40,691 nt of DNA from Planctomycetaceae bacterium (GTDB taxonomy: Bacteria > Planctomycetota > Phycisphaerae > Phycisphaerales > UBA1924), in contig JAIYDA010000131.1 of assembly GCA_027487735.1 (NCBI GenBank), forward strand, positions 1 to 40,691, written 5' to 3'. Numbering within the stretch: position 1 is the first letter of the stretch; every line of letters starts with the position of its first letter. Positions 16,418-25,171 of this stretch are shown piece after piece. The notes beneath the pieces were generated by a model. That model ran no database searches, was not told the DNA's origin, and saw nothing but the letters and a program-made list of their open reading frames with translations. Both the position numbers and the translations under genes were made by a program.

Positions 16418-17454
16418 CCTGTGTGCTTCCTGCTCGCAGGTGCGGCGAATGTTGCGTCCAGTGCCTCTGCCAGGCTCAGCCGAGGCGAGTAGCCCAGCTC
16501 CTTGCGTGCCGCCGCGTTGCTATATCGCAAGGGCTTGAACCGTGCATGCAGCCGCGCGGGCACCAGCACCGCGGGCAGCTTCGCGCGCCCGCCCAGCGCA
16601 ACCTTGTTGAATGTCATCGCCCCCCATGCAACCAGCCGCATCACCGTCCACGGAATCACCGTGTTCTTGGGCTTGCTAGGCAAGCGCCGCTGCACCTCGC
16701 GTGCATACACCCCCTGCCGCACCTCCTCGTCCAGCAGGTTCACCGTCAGCATCGTGCCCGCAGCCAGCGTCGTCGTCCGCTCCGCGCCCAGCACGATCGC
16801 CTCCGCGCAGTTCCCCACATACGTCACGGGCAGCATCGCGCGCCACCCAATCCGCACCCACCGCTTCGCCGAGTGCGATGCGCCAAGCCGCGCCGTCCAC
16901 CAGTTGTCCGCACCATAGATCACGCCCGGCCGGATGTTCACGCTCCGCATGCCGCGCTGCGTCGTCGCCGCCTGCACGAGCTGCTCCTGCACCAGCTTCG
17001 TGTGCGAGTACTCATCGCGGGGCGGAATCGTCGCCGCCAAGGGCGACCGCTCCGTCAGCGTGCTGCCCGAGCGCATGCCCGCGTAGTCATACACCGCGAA
17101 CGAGCTGATGTTCACGATGCGTGCAACCCCCGCCTGCTCCATCGCCCACAGCAAGTTCTCCGTCGAGATCACCGTGCCCCCATACTGCGCATACATATCC
17201 CCCGCCTTGCTCGCCGCCAAGTGCAGCACGCAGTCAATCCCCGCCAGCGCCTCGGTAAGCCCCGCGCGCGTGCGCAGGTCCACCCGCGCCAGCGTCACGC
17301 CCCTCTCCGTCCACGACGCATACTGCGCCGCATCCGCCCCAGGCCGCACCACCAGCCGCACGCGATGCCCGCGCGCGAGCGCTGCCTCCACCGTGGGCTT
17401 GCCCAAAAACCCGGTGCCCCCTGTGACAAGCAGATTGAGCAGGTGCTGACTCAT
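16414..17454 (-). CDS. NAD(P)-dependent epimerase/dehydratase (SDR)
   Basis: A 346-residue extended SDR starting with NLLVTGGTGFLGKP (NAD site), then DLRTRAGLTEAL, CVLHLAASKAG, the Ser-Ser at 117-118 (NISSFAVYDY) and Tyr149/Lys153 (EYSHTK). The C-terminal third (TMLTVNLLDEEV and onward) is less conserved and resembles atypical SDRs of polysaccharide clusters that reduce or epimerise a keto-sugar. Both ends overlap neighbours by four bases (ATGA), with the Gfo/Idh/MocA gene upstream and a GT4 downstream. Acting with the oxidoreductase next door is plausible: one oxidises a ring hydroxyl and the other reduces or inverts it. Confidence 0.87.
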   Translation of the reverse strand: MSQHLLNLLVTGGTGFLGKPTVEAALARGHRVRLVVRPGADAAQYASWTERGVTLARVDLRTRAGLTEALAGIDCVLHLAASKAGDMYAQYGGTVISTENLLWAMEQAGVARIVNISSFAVYDYAGMRSGSTLTERSPLAATIPPRDEYSHTKLVQEQLVQAATTQRGMRSVNIRPGVIYGADNWWTARLGASHSAKRWVRIGWRAMLPVTYVGNCAEAIVLGAERTTTLAAGTMLTVNLLDEEVRQGVYAREVQRRLPSKPKNTVIPWTVMRLVAWGAMTFNKVALGGRAKLPAVLVPARLHARFKPLRYSNAAARKELGYSPRLSLAEALDATFAAPASRKHTG

Positions 17455-18572
17455 GCCGCACCTCCCGCGCGCGTGGCGCTCGGCGCTGCGCCTTGCAGCG
17501 CAACCAGCCGATCAATCAGCCCCAGCACCGCCCGCGTGTCCTCGCTGCTCACCGGCGCGGGGCCCCCAGTCGCGAGCGCGTCATACACCAGTCCAAGCAT
17601 TGTGCCCAGCCCCTCATAAGGCGTCCGCTGCATCACCTTGTTGCGAAAGTTCTGCACGCTCGCCCGCCGCAGCACCTTCCCCGCCACCCACTGGTTCACC
17701 AGGGGCGACAGCTGCGCCCCGCCCTTGCGCTGCTTGTTCACCAGCACGTGCGGCTGAAACAAGTCCGCGTGCGCCATGCCCTTCGTGCCCCGCAGCGTGA
17801 GCGTGAAGCAATCCGGAGCCTGGTTGCACGCAAACCGAATCCGCGCGCACGCCCCGCTCGCCGTGCGATACCCAGAGTCCAGATCATCAAACCGAAACAG
17901 TGTGCCCCCGCCCAGGTTCGCCCACCGCGCCCAGCAGTCCACAGGCCCGGGCGCAAACCGCAGCGCGAGATACCCAAGGTGGCTGATGAACTCGTGCAGC
18001 ACGCCCGCGGGCATGCGATGGCTCGGGTGGGGCAGGTTCACATCCGCATATCGCCCACCGCCGCGAATGGGCAGCACCATCCGCACTTCCACCTCGGTCA
18101 CGTCGCCAATCTCCCCCGCGCCCACCAGCCGCTCCAGCTCCAGTGTGGGCCCATTGAAGCGGTAGTTGTGGTTCTCCATCAGCCGCACGCCCCGCTCCGC
18201 CGCCAGCGCATGGAGCGTTTCATACTCGGCAAGCGTGGGCGTGATGGGCTTCTCGCACAGCACGTGCGCCCCCGCCATCAGGCAGTCGCGCACCAGCATC
18301 GCGTGCGTGTGGGGTGGCGTGACGACATGCACCACATCGGGCTTCACCGCTCCCAGCATCTCGCGATAGTCGGTGTAGCTCGCCCGCGCCTTCCACATGT
18401 CCCGCGCATAGCTCGCGAGCGAGGGCGACAGGTCGCACACCGCCTCCAGCGTCGTGCGGGGCGATGCGCTCACGAAGCGCAGGTGCTCGTCGGACACCTT
18501 GCCCGTGCCGATGACGCACACGCGCAGCCGCGATGCTCTTGCCGTCGTCGTGTTTGCCTGTGCGTTTGTCAT
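17451..18572 (-). CDS. Gfo/Idh/MocA-family oxidoreductase
   Basis: A 373-residue NAD(P)-dependent oxidoreductase of the glucose-fructose oxidoreductase/inositol dehydrogenase family. The Rossmann domain shows VCVIGTGKVSDEHL, VHVVTPPHTHAMLV and the hallmark EKP at 107-109. The substrate domain carries HNYRFNGPT and a His-rich LPHPSHRMPAGVLHEF where the catalytic His is expected. In polysaccharide loci such enzymes make 3-keto sugar nucleotides for later amination or epimerisation. No aminotransferase is adjacent, so reduction or epimerisation by the following SDR is more likely. It overlaps both neighbours by four bases. Confidence 0.92.
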   Translation of the reverse strand: MTNAQANTTTARASRLRVCVIGTGKVSDEHLRFVSASPRTTLEAVCDLSPSLASYARDMWKARASYTDYREMLGAVKPDVVHVVTPPHTHAMLVRDCLMAGAHVLCEKPITPTLAEYETLHALAAERGVRLMENHNYRFNGPTLELERLVGAGEIGDVTEVEVRMVLPIRGGGRYADVNLPHPSHRMPAGVLHEFISHLGYLALRFAPGPVDCWARWANLGGGTLFRFDDLDSGYRTASGACARIRFACNQAPDCFTLTLRGTKGMAHADLFQPHVLVNKQRKGGAQLSPLVNQWVAGKVLRRASVQNFRNKVMQRTPYEGLGTMLGLVYDALATGGPAPVSSEDTRAVLGLIDRLVALQGAAPSATRAGGAA

Positions 18573-19123
18573 GCGTTGCCCATGCCTCGCCCGTCGTGGT
18601 GCTCGTCCGCCGTCTTGGGCGCTTTCACGATTGCCGGGTTGCCCACCGCCGTGTGCCCCGCAGGCACATCCCGCAGCACCACCGCCATCGAGCCAATCTT
18701 CGCACCCTTGCCGATCGTGATGCCCCCCAGCACCTGCGCAAACGCCCCAAACTCCACATCGTCCTCGATGATCGGCGCCTTGCCGTCGTTATGCCGATTG
18801 CCCAGCGTCACGCCCTGCCGCAGCGTCACGTTGCTCCCAATCCGCGTGTTCTGGTTCACAAAGATGCACCCAAAGTGAAAGATCCGCAGGCCCCCGCCCA
18901 CGGGCACGTTCTTGGGGATCGACACCCCAGTCAGCGTCTCGGCGATGCGAAACATGGGCCAATACATGCGCTGGCTGATCCAGCGCCGCAATCCCCTTGG
19001 CCGCGCATCCGCCCGATGCCCAAACCGCAGCACCGCAACCGCCCACAGGCTCTGCTCGCGCACCAGCGCGCGATAGCCGCCATACCGCGCGAGGTCCTGC
19101 TTGAAGCGTGAGTCAAACAGCAT
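18569..19123 (-). CDS. serine acetyltransferase-like hexapeptide acyltransferase
   Basis: A 184-residue protein with a left-handed beta-helix: repeated hexapeptides IGSNVTLRQGVTLGN, IIEDDVEFGAFAQVLGG and ITIGKGAKIGSMAVV, ending in VPAGHTAVGNPA. It resembles CysE in its C-terminal core but has a short N-terminal region and lacks the full CysE hexamerisation domain. The CysE catalytic DHG-type histidine region is replaced by RIFHFGCIFVNQ. In this context O-acetylation of a sugar or lipid-linked unit is more likely than cysteine synthesis. I start at the ATG at 19123, which overlaps the upstream GT2 by 11 bases. The stop overlaps the oxidoreductase start as ATGA. Confidence 0.88.
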   Translation of the reverse strand: MLFDSRFKQDLARYGGYRALVREQSLWAVAVLRFGHRADARPRGLRRWISQRMYWPMFRIAETLTGVSIPKNVPVGGGLRIFHFGCIFVNQNTRIGSNVTLRQGVTLGNRHNDGKAPIIEDDVEFGAFAQVLGGITIGKGAKIGSMAVVLRDVPAGHTAVGNPAIVKAPKTADEHHDGRGMGNA

Positions 19124-20204
19124 GCGTCGCCCCCCCGCCCGCTGGCACCACCGCCTTGTAGTTGATCGTCGCGGGCCCGCGCCGCAGCAAGCGATCGCGC
19201 AGATTGCGCACGCCCCCCAGCACATACGCCACCTTGCCCACCAGCGTCAGCACTCCAAACGCGATCGCATCGCTCGTGCCAAGCCCGCGCTTCTGCCCCC
19301 CCTGCGCGATTCGCAGAGCCTGCAGCAGCCACACCGCGCCCCCAGCAAGCACCACCAGCCCCGCCCACACAGGCCCGCGCCACCACCACGCCAATGCAGC
19401 GAGCGCCGCGACCCCAACAAAGAACCCAAGCCCCCACACCAGGCAGCTCACCACCGCCTTGCGGAAAATCCCCCGGCTCACCCTGGGCCCAAACAGAGTG
19501 ACATCAAAGCTGCCATACCCGCCCTTGCGCTGCCTCGTCCACCATTGCCCAAACCGCATCATCGCCAGGTCATGCCGCGCCATCTCCGCCGCGATGCGCC
19601 GCACGATAAACCCCTTCGCCCGCACACGCTCGCACAAGTCAGGCTCCTCGCCCGCCAGCAGCCCCTCATCAAAGCCCCCAAGCTCCGCGATCACCGCCGT
19701 CCGCATCATCGCGTTGCCGCCGCAGTGCCCGCGATCACCCAGCGGCTTGTTCCACTCCAGGTCCGCGAGGCGGTTGTAGAGGCTCGCCTGCGGAAAAAAC
19801 TCTCGCAGCCGCCCGCTCACGATCGCCACCTTGGCATCGCTGTCCAGCTCTACCGCGCCCGCACGCAGCCACCCCGCATCCACCTCGCAGTCGCCATCCA
19901 CAAACATCACATACGCCGCCCCGGGCATCACCTCGCGCAAGCGCGCCAGCCCCGCGTTCCTCGCCCTGCTCGCCGTAAATGGCGTCCGCATGTCCAGCCG
20001 CACCACGTGCGCGCCGCGGCTTTCCGCAAGCTCAATGCTGCCATCCGTCGAGCCCGAGTCGACGTACACCACCGGGCACTGCCCAACCACCGACGCAAGG
20101 CACCGCGCAAACCGCTCCCCCTCGTTGCGACCAATCGCCACCACACCCACGCGCGAGGCGAGTGGGCTTGCATCCGTCGGGGTTGGCTCGCTGCGTTCGG
20201 TCAT
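19113..20204 (-). CDS. GT2-family glycosyltransferase with C-terminal membrane segments
   Basis: A 363-residue inverting glycosyltransferase of the GT-A fold. VVAIGRNEGERFARCL and VVYVDSGSTDGS form the nucleotide-binding start. VMFVDGDCEVDAGW contains the DxD-type metal motif. GHCGGNAMMR and LLAGEEPDLCERVRAKG are the acceptor-side and ED motifs. Two or more hydrophobic segments follow (about 250-310: VVSCLVWGLGFFVGVAAL and a Trp/Leu-rich helix), so the enzyme is probably anchored to the inner membrane. It is 37 bases downstream of the second GT2, and its 3' end overlaps the acyltransferase gene. It probably elongates the repeat unit. Confidence 0.9.
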   Translation of the reverse strand: MTERSEPTPTDASPLASRVGVVAIGRNEGERFARCLASVVGQCPVVYVDSGSTDGSIELAESRGAHVVRLDMRTPFTASRARNAGLARLREVMPGAAYVMFVDGDCEVDAGWLRAGAVELDSDAKVAIVSGRLREFFPQASLYNRLADLEWNKPLGDRGHCGGNAMMRTAVIAELGGFDEGLLAGEEPDLCERVRAKGFIVRRIAAEMARHDLAMMRFGQWWTRQRKGGYGSFDVTLFGPRVSRGIFRKAVVSCLVWGLGFFVGVAALAALAWWWRGPVWAGLVVLAGGAVWLLQALRIAQGGQKRGLGTSDAIAFGVLTLVGKVAYVLGGVRNLRDRLLRRGPATINYKAVVPAGGGATHAV

Positions 20205-20241
20205 GCCAAGGAATCAAAGCCACTGCGTGTGAAGCGTTGCG

Positions 20242-21318
20242 TCAAACTCTGTCCTCACCATCTCGCCCCAACGCCGGCCCCGTCTCCGGCCCCAGCACCT
20301 GCCCCGCATCCCCCAGCGGAGCAACCACCTCCGCAGGCCGCGGGTGCTGCATCAGCGGATACCTCCATCGGCGCAGCGGCAGCTTCTGCTTGCCAAGCGC
20401 CCACTTCAGCGTGCCCACCACAGGCTCGATCACATACTCCGCCGCGTCCGTGCACGCTGCCGCGAGCGGCCCAAAGTGTTTCGCCATGTAGTAGTACCGC
20501 GCTTGATAAAAGTGAGCTGGGATGCACCCCTTCACCCGGTCCGCACTCTCCTCCGCCGCGCTCGTGCCCCCCACATGGCTCGCCCGCACCTGCGGCACGC
20601 ACCAGATCTCATGCCCAGCCCGCAGCGCACGCCGGCACAGGTCCGTCTCTTCCCAATACAAAAAGAACCGCGGGTCAAACCCGCCCAGCTCGCGCAGCAC
20701 ATTCGTTCGCCCCATCAGCATCGCCCCGCTCACCCAGTCGGTGCGAAAGGGCTCCATCTTGTGCGTGATGTGCGTTCGCGCGCTGTGACTGCTGTGCAGG
20801 CCCAGTGCATCCCCCAGCAGCAGCCCGGGCGTTGCCAGCGCGCCCACATGGTTCAGCTCCGCCTGCGGGTCGCTGCCATCGCCGTGCGCAATCGCGGGCC
20901 CCGCGATCGCGCAGCGCGGGTGCTCATCAAAGAACTTCGACGCTTCCCGCGCCGACTCGGGCGTGAACTGCGCATCAGGGTTGTAGAACACCACGTAAGG
21001 TGTCCGCACCTCCGCCAGCCCGCGGTTGCACCCGCGACCAAACCCGATGTTGTGATTGCCCAGCACCACAGTCGCCCACCCTGCCGCTTGCTTCGCCAGC
21101 TCGCGTGTCTGGTCGGGGCTGTTGTTGTCCACGATCACGACTTCCATCGTGCCCGCGTCGCGGCAGCGCTTCGCCGCCTCCAGCGCAGCCCCCAGCGTGC
21201 GCCAGCTCTTGTACGTCACAATCACCGCCGTCAGCTTCGCGCCGTGCGCACTCGGGCCCAGCGTGCCCGGCTGCGGGCCGCCATGCGGATCTGCGAGGAT
21301 GGGGTGCACGCCGCTCAT
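20242..21318 (-). CDS. GT2-family glycosyltransferase (rhamnosyltransferase-like)
   Basis: A 358-residue GT-A glycosyltransferase. I start at the ATG at 21318, eight bases after the polymerase stop, because the frame further upstream is antisense-like. Motifs are TAVIVTYKSWRTL, EVVIVDNNSPDQT, NIGFGRGCNRGL, VVFYNPDAQF (the DxD-equivalent), TDWVSGAMLMGR and FFLYWEETDLCRRALRAG. These are characteristic of dTDP-rhamnose-type GT2 enzymes such as WbbL, although the donor cannot be told from sequence. The C-terminus has a Tyr-rich stretch (QARYYYMAKHFG) and a Pro/Gly-rich tail without membrane segments. It belongs to the same transcription unit as its neighbours. Confidence 0.9.
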   Translation of the reverse strand: MSGVHPILADPHGGPQPGTLGPSAHGAKLTAVIVTYKSWRTLGAALEAAKRCRDAGTMEVVIVDNNSPDQTRELAKQAAGWATVVLGNHNIGFGRGCNRGLAEVRTPYVVFYNPDAQFTPESAREASKFFDEHPRCAIAGPAIAHGDGSDPQAELNHVGALATPGLLLGDALGLHSSHSARTHITHKMEPFRTDWVSGAMLMGRTNVLRELGGFDPRFFLYWEETDLCRRALRAGHEIWCVPQVRASHVGGTSAAEESADRVKGCIPAHFYQARYYYMAKHFGPLAAACTDAAEYVIEPVVGTLKWALGKQKLPLRRWRYPLMQHPRPAEVVAPLGDAGQVLGPETGPALGRDGEDRV

Positions 21319-21326
21319 GGGTTTGC

Positions 21327-22781
21327 CTACACCTTCGGCCCGCTGTGCTGCGCCACTATCGGAGCGCCAGGCTGCACCGCAGGCGTCGCTCGCGGAGCCT
21401 GCGCGCCCGCGCTCGACACGCGCTGCACCGGGGCTCGATGCCGCGGCAGCGTTGCCATCACCGCTGCCATCGTGCGCGGGTCGGCCACCAGGCCCATCAC
21501 CGCACCCGCCGCCAGCACATAGATGGGGTTGAGCATCGCGTTGAACACGCTGTCGGCCGTAAACATCGTGAGCACCAGGCACATCCCAAGCCCGGGCAAG
21601 AGCCAAGGGTGCCACATGCCCAGCTTGCGCCATCGGCTCACAAACAGCAGGCACGGCGCGAGCAGAATGAACAGCATCCCCGCCAGCCCCGCGAGTCCGC
21701 GTTGCGACACGATGATGACCCACAATCCGTCCACCACCGAACGGAAGCCAGTGTCCTCAGCGCTCGCACGGTTGCGACCCCAGCCGCCCCAACCAAAGAT
21801 GGGCCGCTCCAGCCCGCGCTGCACCGTCGCCGTCTCATTGCGAATGCGGAAGTCCAGCGACTGCGCACGCGCAGGATTGATCTTCTCAAAGACATCAACC
21901 AGCGACTGCCCGTCCCACAGGTCCGTCGCGCGCACCACGATGTAGCCCACGGGCACGATCGCCAGCGCGAGCAGAAAGATGGGCGTGCGCGTCGCCTTGC
22001 ACAGATAACCCACAACCATCGCCGCCACGAGCAGCAGCACCGCGCCCAGGCTCTTGCAGAGCACCGCCGTCGCGCCGAGAATGCCCACCCACGCCCACAT
22101 GGGCAGCATGAGCAGCTTCTTGGGCCACCCCCCAAGCCAGCACATGAACGCGATGAGTGCGCCAGCGCACATCCAAAGCCCCACCGCCAACCCCGTGTTC
22201 ATGAACACCATGGGCCGGAAGCCACCGAGCCGGCGCGTCTGATTGAACGGGTTCTGGTAGTAACCGTAGATCCACTTGTTGAGCTGCGGGCTCATGCGAA
22301 TCTCAAACAGGCAGAAGGGCACGTAGATGATCGCGCCGATCACGATCCAGATCGCCAGGTCGCGCACGCCCGACAGGTTGGAGAAGTAGATCCGCGCAAT
22401 GAAGTAGGGCGTGCCCCACTGAAAGAAGTATGTGATGACGCCCGACAAGCCGTCCCACGCGCCCAGCCCGTTCGACAGCGAGCTCGCCATGGGCACAAGG
22501 CAAAACAGCATCGCCGGAATGTCAAACCATCTGGGCCGAAACGCAAACACCCGCCCGCCGTCGAACACGATCGCGCCCAGCAGCGCGCCGATCGCGAGCG
22601 CGTTGTACTTCGTCCAGTCCGGAATGCCGGGCAAGTTGTACCCAATGTTGGGCGGCAAAAACAGCCACCCGAGCACATACGTCGCCGCGATCGCCCGCGG
22701 GACGCTCATGACCATGTAGAGCAGCAGCGACAGCGGAATGAACCCAAACAGGGCGATGGGAACCAGCGCGTTATAGCTCAT
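21327..22781 (-). CDS. O-antigen ligase/Wzy-like polymerase, multi-pass membrane protein
   Basis: A 484-residue integral inner-membrane protein with about ten or more hydrophobic helices, beginning LVPIALFGFIPLSLLLYM. It fits the Wzy_C/O-antigen-ligase superfamily, which polymerises or ligates repeat units on the periplasmic side. The large loop between later helices (RATDLWDGQSL, ESPIFGWGGWGRNRA-like with GGWGRNR, then a helix with DGLWVIIVSQRGLAG) carries the typical W/R/G-rich Wzy_C signature. With a flippase in the same directon, a Wzy polymerase role is favoured. The ATG overlaps the stop of the double-GT gene as ATGA. Confidence 0.88.
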   Translation of the reverse strand: MSYNALVPIALFGFIPLSLLLYMVMSVPRAIAATYVLGWLFLPPNIGYNLPGIPDWTKYNALAIGALLGAIVFDGGRVFAFRPRWFDIPAMLFCLVPMASSLSNGLGAWDGLSGVITYFFQWGTPYFIARIYFSNLSGVRDLAIWIVIGAIIYVPFCLFEIRMSPQLNKWIYGYYQNPFNQTRRLGGFRPMVFMNTGLAVGLWMCAGALIAFMCWLGGWPKKLLMLPMWAWVGILGATAVLCKSLGAVLLLVAAMVVGYLCKATRTPIFLLALAIVPVGYIVVRATDLWDGQSLVDVFEKINPARAQSLDFRIRNETATVQRGLERPIFGWGGWGRNRASAEDTGFRSVVDGLWVIIVSQRGLAGLAGMLFILLAPCLLFVSRWRKLGMWHPWLLPGLGMCLVLTMFTADSVFNAMLNPIYVLAAGAVMGLVADPRTMAAVMATLPRHRAPVQRVSSAGAQAPRATPAVQPGAPIVAQHSGPKV

Positions 22782-25171
22782 GCCGACGCCCTCGCTTTCT
22801 GTCGCATCACCCAGGCCTCGGGCGCGATGCCAAGCTCACGATAGAGCCCCGCCTCGAGCAACTTCGCCGACGCATCCCAATCAAACTCCAGCGCGCGTGC
22901 CTGGCTCGCTTCGCTCATGCGCTCCCACGCGGCACGATCCAGGCTCAGCACATCCAGCGCCGCATCCGCCATCGCGCGAGCATCGCCCACGGGCACAAGC
23001 CGCCCCGTCACGCCATCGATCACATAGTCCTCGGGCCCGCCGCAGCGCGTGCTTACTACGGGGCACCTGCAAGCTGCCGCCTCGATGCCCGGCATGCCAA
23101 AGCCCTCGCTGGTGCTGGGCATGAGCCACACATCGCACTTGCGATACAGCTCCGGAATCAGCGTCTGCGCGGGCTTGCAATGAAACTCCATGTTCGCAGG
23201 GCTCGGGTGCGACGACAGCCAAGGGCTGCTGCCAAAGCTCACCACGCGCGCCTGCGGCAAACGCTGCTGCACGAGCCGAATCGCCTCGATCGCCGTCGGC
23301 GCGTCCTTCCAAGTCACCGCGCCGCCATACATGAAGCCGATCGTGGGCAGGTCGTTCTTCGCGCGGGGCAACGCCCCAAACTGCGTGTGGTCCACGCCGT
23401 TGGGCACGAGGATGCTGTTGGCATCGCCATAGTCCGCAGCCATCACGCGCTGCAACCAGCGCGCGATCACCAGCTTGATGGACGCCTGGCGATACGTCGC
23501 GATCACACGGTCCTTGGGCCCACCAAACAGCTCATGGTGACGGATGAAGTACGCGTGCCGCCCCTTGCTCGCCGGGTAGTCGCGCAGCCACTCCATCGTG
23601 CGCCACCACGTGCCGATCACGACGTCGGCATCGGGCAGGTGCGATGCCCGCACCGTGTCACCCTCCACCGCCACGATGGGCACGCTGCTCACCATCAGGT
23701 GGTGCGCCGGGCTGCGCCGCAGCTCGATCTCGGCTTGCACGCGGCGCGAGAACTGCCGCACGCGCCATGGCATGGGCCACGCCTTGCCCGATTCCTTGGG
23801 CAAGTACAGCGTCACGCTGTGCCCACGCCGCATCATCGCCTCCGCGATCAAGCGGTTGCTCTTCACGCCCCCGGAGAGGTTTGCTTCCGGAAGCACCCAC
23901 GAGATGCGAAAGCGCGGCCCTGTCATGCGGTCTTGCAGATATCGGCCCGTCGGCAAAGGCGTTTGGGGCGTGGCCCCATGCACGTCGCCAGATCGCTCGC
24001 CACCCGCCTGCGCAGGCCCACCAGCGGTCTGGCTCCTGCCGATCGCGAGCGGCAAATCTTGCGCAAACAGCCCCGCTCGCGTCTCCACCGCCTCGCGCAG
24101 CGCAGTTTCCAGCAGCTTCGCCGACTTTTCCCAGCGGTAGCTCTGCGTCGAGGCCGCCGCACGCGCGCTCATCGCGCTCCACGCCTGCGCGGGCATCGTC
24201 AGGATGTCGCGCACGCGAGCCGCGATCGCCTCGACGTCGCCCACGGGCACAAGGTGGCCTGTCGACCCATCGACGATGTAATCCTCGGGCCCGCCGCAGC
24301 GAGTGGAGACCACGGGCACCCCACACGCGCTGGCCTCAAGCCCAGGCAGGCCGAAACCTTCGGTGGTGCTGGCAAGAATCCAGCAGTCGCATGCACGATA
24401 GAGGTCGGGCGTTGCACTCTGCACCGGGCGATGCACAAACCGGAAGTTGCGGGGCAGATGCTCCGCTGGCGGCTTGTGCGTGCCGAAGCAGAGCACGCGC
24501 AGCTCGGGCATCGAGGCCTGCACGCGACGGATCGCCTCCATCGCAACCGCCGACTGCTTGAGCGGCGCGGGGGAGTGGATCATGCCGACGGTGGGGGGCG
24601 AGCCGCGCTCGCGGGCGCGTGCGAAGAACAGCTGCGGATCGATGCCGTTGGGCACCACCGCGGCGTCGGTGCGCCCAAAGCGCTCCTGCATCAGCCCTGC
24701 AAGCCAGCGCGACACCGTGATGTGGCGCGCGGGCAGGCGATAGGTGTTGTCCACGCGCCAGGATGGGCCGCCAAAGACCTCGTAGCCGTGGATGAAGTAG
24801 GCCTTCGCGCCCGCCCGCTCAGAGAACTGGTGCACCCACTCCATCGTGCGCCACCACGTGGCGATGACGACGTCGCTGGTGGGCACGTGCTCGTCGCGCA
24901 CGACCTTGCCCGGCACCATGACAACCTTCGCGAGCGAGCCGTGCGCGTGATGCGCGGGCATGCCCATCTGCTCCAGGCTGGCCCGTGCGAGCAGGGTCCA
25001 TTGGCGAACCTGCCAGGGTCTGGGCGTGCCCCGCGCGGGCTCGCTCGGCGCGAGGATCGTCACCTCGTGCCCGAGCTTCACCATCTCGTCGGCAAACAGG
25101 CGATTCGCGAGGATGCCCCCCGAGAAGTTGAGCTCAGGAAAAATCCAGGCGATGCGCAATCGCTCGCTCAT
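22778..25171 (-). CDS. tandem double GT4 glycosyltransferase (two GT-B units in one chain)
   Basis: A 797-residue protein made of two homologous GT4 modules in one uninterrupted frame. Module 1 is about residues 1-375 and module 2 about 416-797, joined by a Gly/Pro/Gln-rich linker. Shared blocks recur in both: RIAWIFPELNFSGG against RISWVLPEANLSGG, then TWWRTMEW, FGGP, VPNG, STTEGFG or STSEGFG, and PVVSTRCGGPEDY. Both keep the EX7E-type glutamates and the Gly-rich acceptor loop, so both may be active. An ATG at 23926 could start module 2 alone as an internal product. The main ATG at 25171 overlaps the flippase stop as ATGA. The protein probably adds two consecutive residues. Confidence 0.9.
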   Translation of the reverse strand: MSERLRIAWIFPELNFSGGILANRLFADEMVKLGHEVTILAPSEPARGTPRPWQVRQWTLLARASLEQMGMPAHHAHGSLAKVVMVPGKVVRDEHVPTSDVVIATWWRTMEWVHQFSERAGAKAYFIHGYEVFGGPSWRVDNTYRLPARHITVSRWLAGLMQERFGRTDAAVVPNGIDPQLFFARARERGSPPTVGMIHSPAPLKQSAVAMEAIRRVQASMPELRVLCFGTHKPPAEHLPRNFRFVHRPVQSATPDLYRACDCWILASTTEGFGLPGLEASACGVPVVSTRCGGPEDYIVDGSTGHLVPVGDVEAIAARVRDILTMPAQAWSAMSARAAASTQSYRWEKSAKLLETALREAVETRAGLFAQDLPLAIGRSQTAGGPAQAGGERSGDVHGATPQTPLPTGRYLQDRMTGPRFRISWVLPEANLSGGVKSNRLIAEAMMRRGHSVTLYLPKESGKAWPMPWRVRQFSRRVQAEIELRRSPAHHLMVSSVPIVAVEGDTVRASHLPDADVVIGTWWRTMEWLRDYPASKGRHAYFIRHHELFGGPKDRVIATYRQASIKLVIARWLQRVMAADYGDANSILVPNGVDHTQFGALPRAKNDLPTIGFMYGGAVTWKDAPTAIEAIRLVQQRLPQARVVSFGSSPWLSSHPSPANMEFHCKPAQTLIPELYRKCDVWLMPSTSEGFGMPGIEAAACRCPVVSTRCGGPEDYVIDGVTGRLVPVGDARAMADAALDVLSLDRAAWERMSEASQARALEFDWDASAKLLEAGLYRELGIAPEAWVMRQKARASA

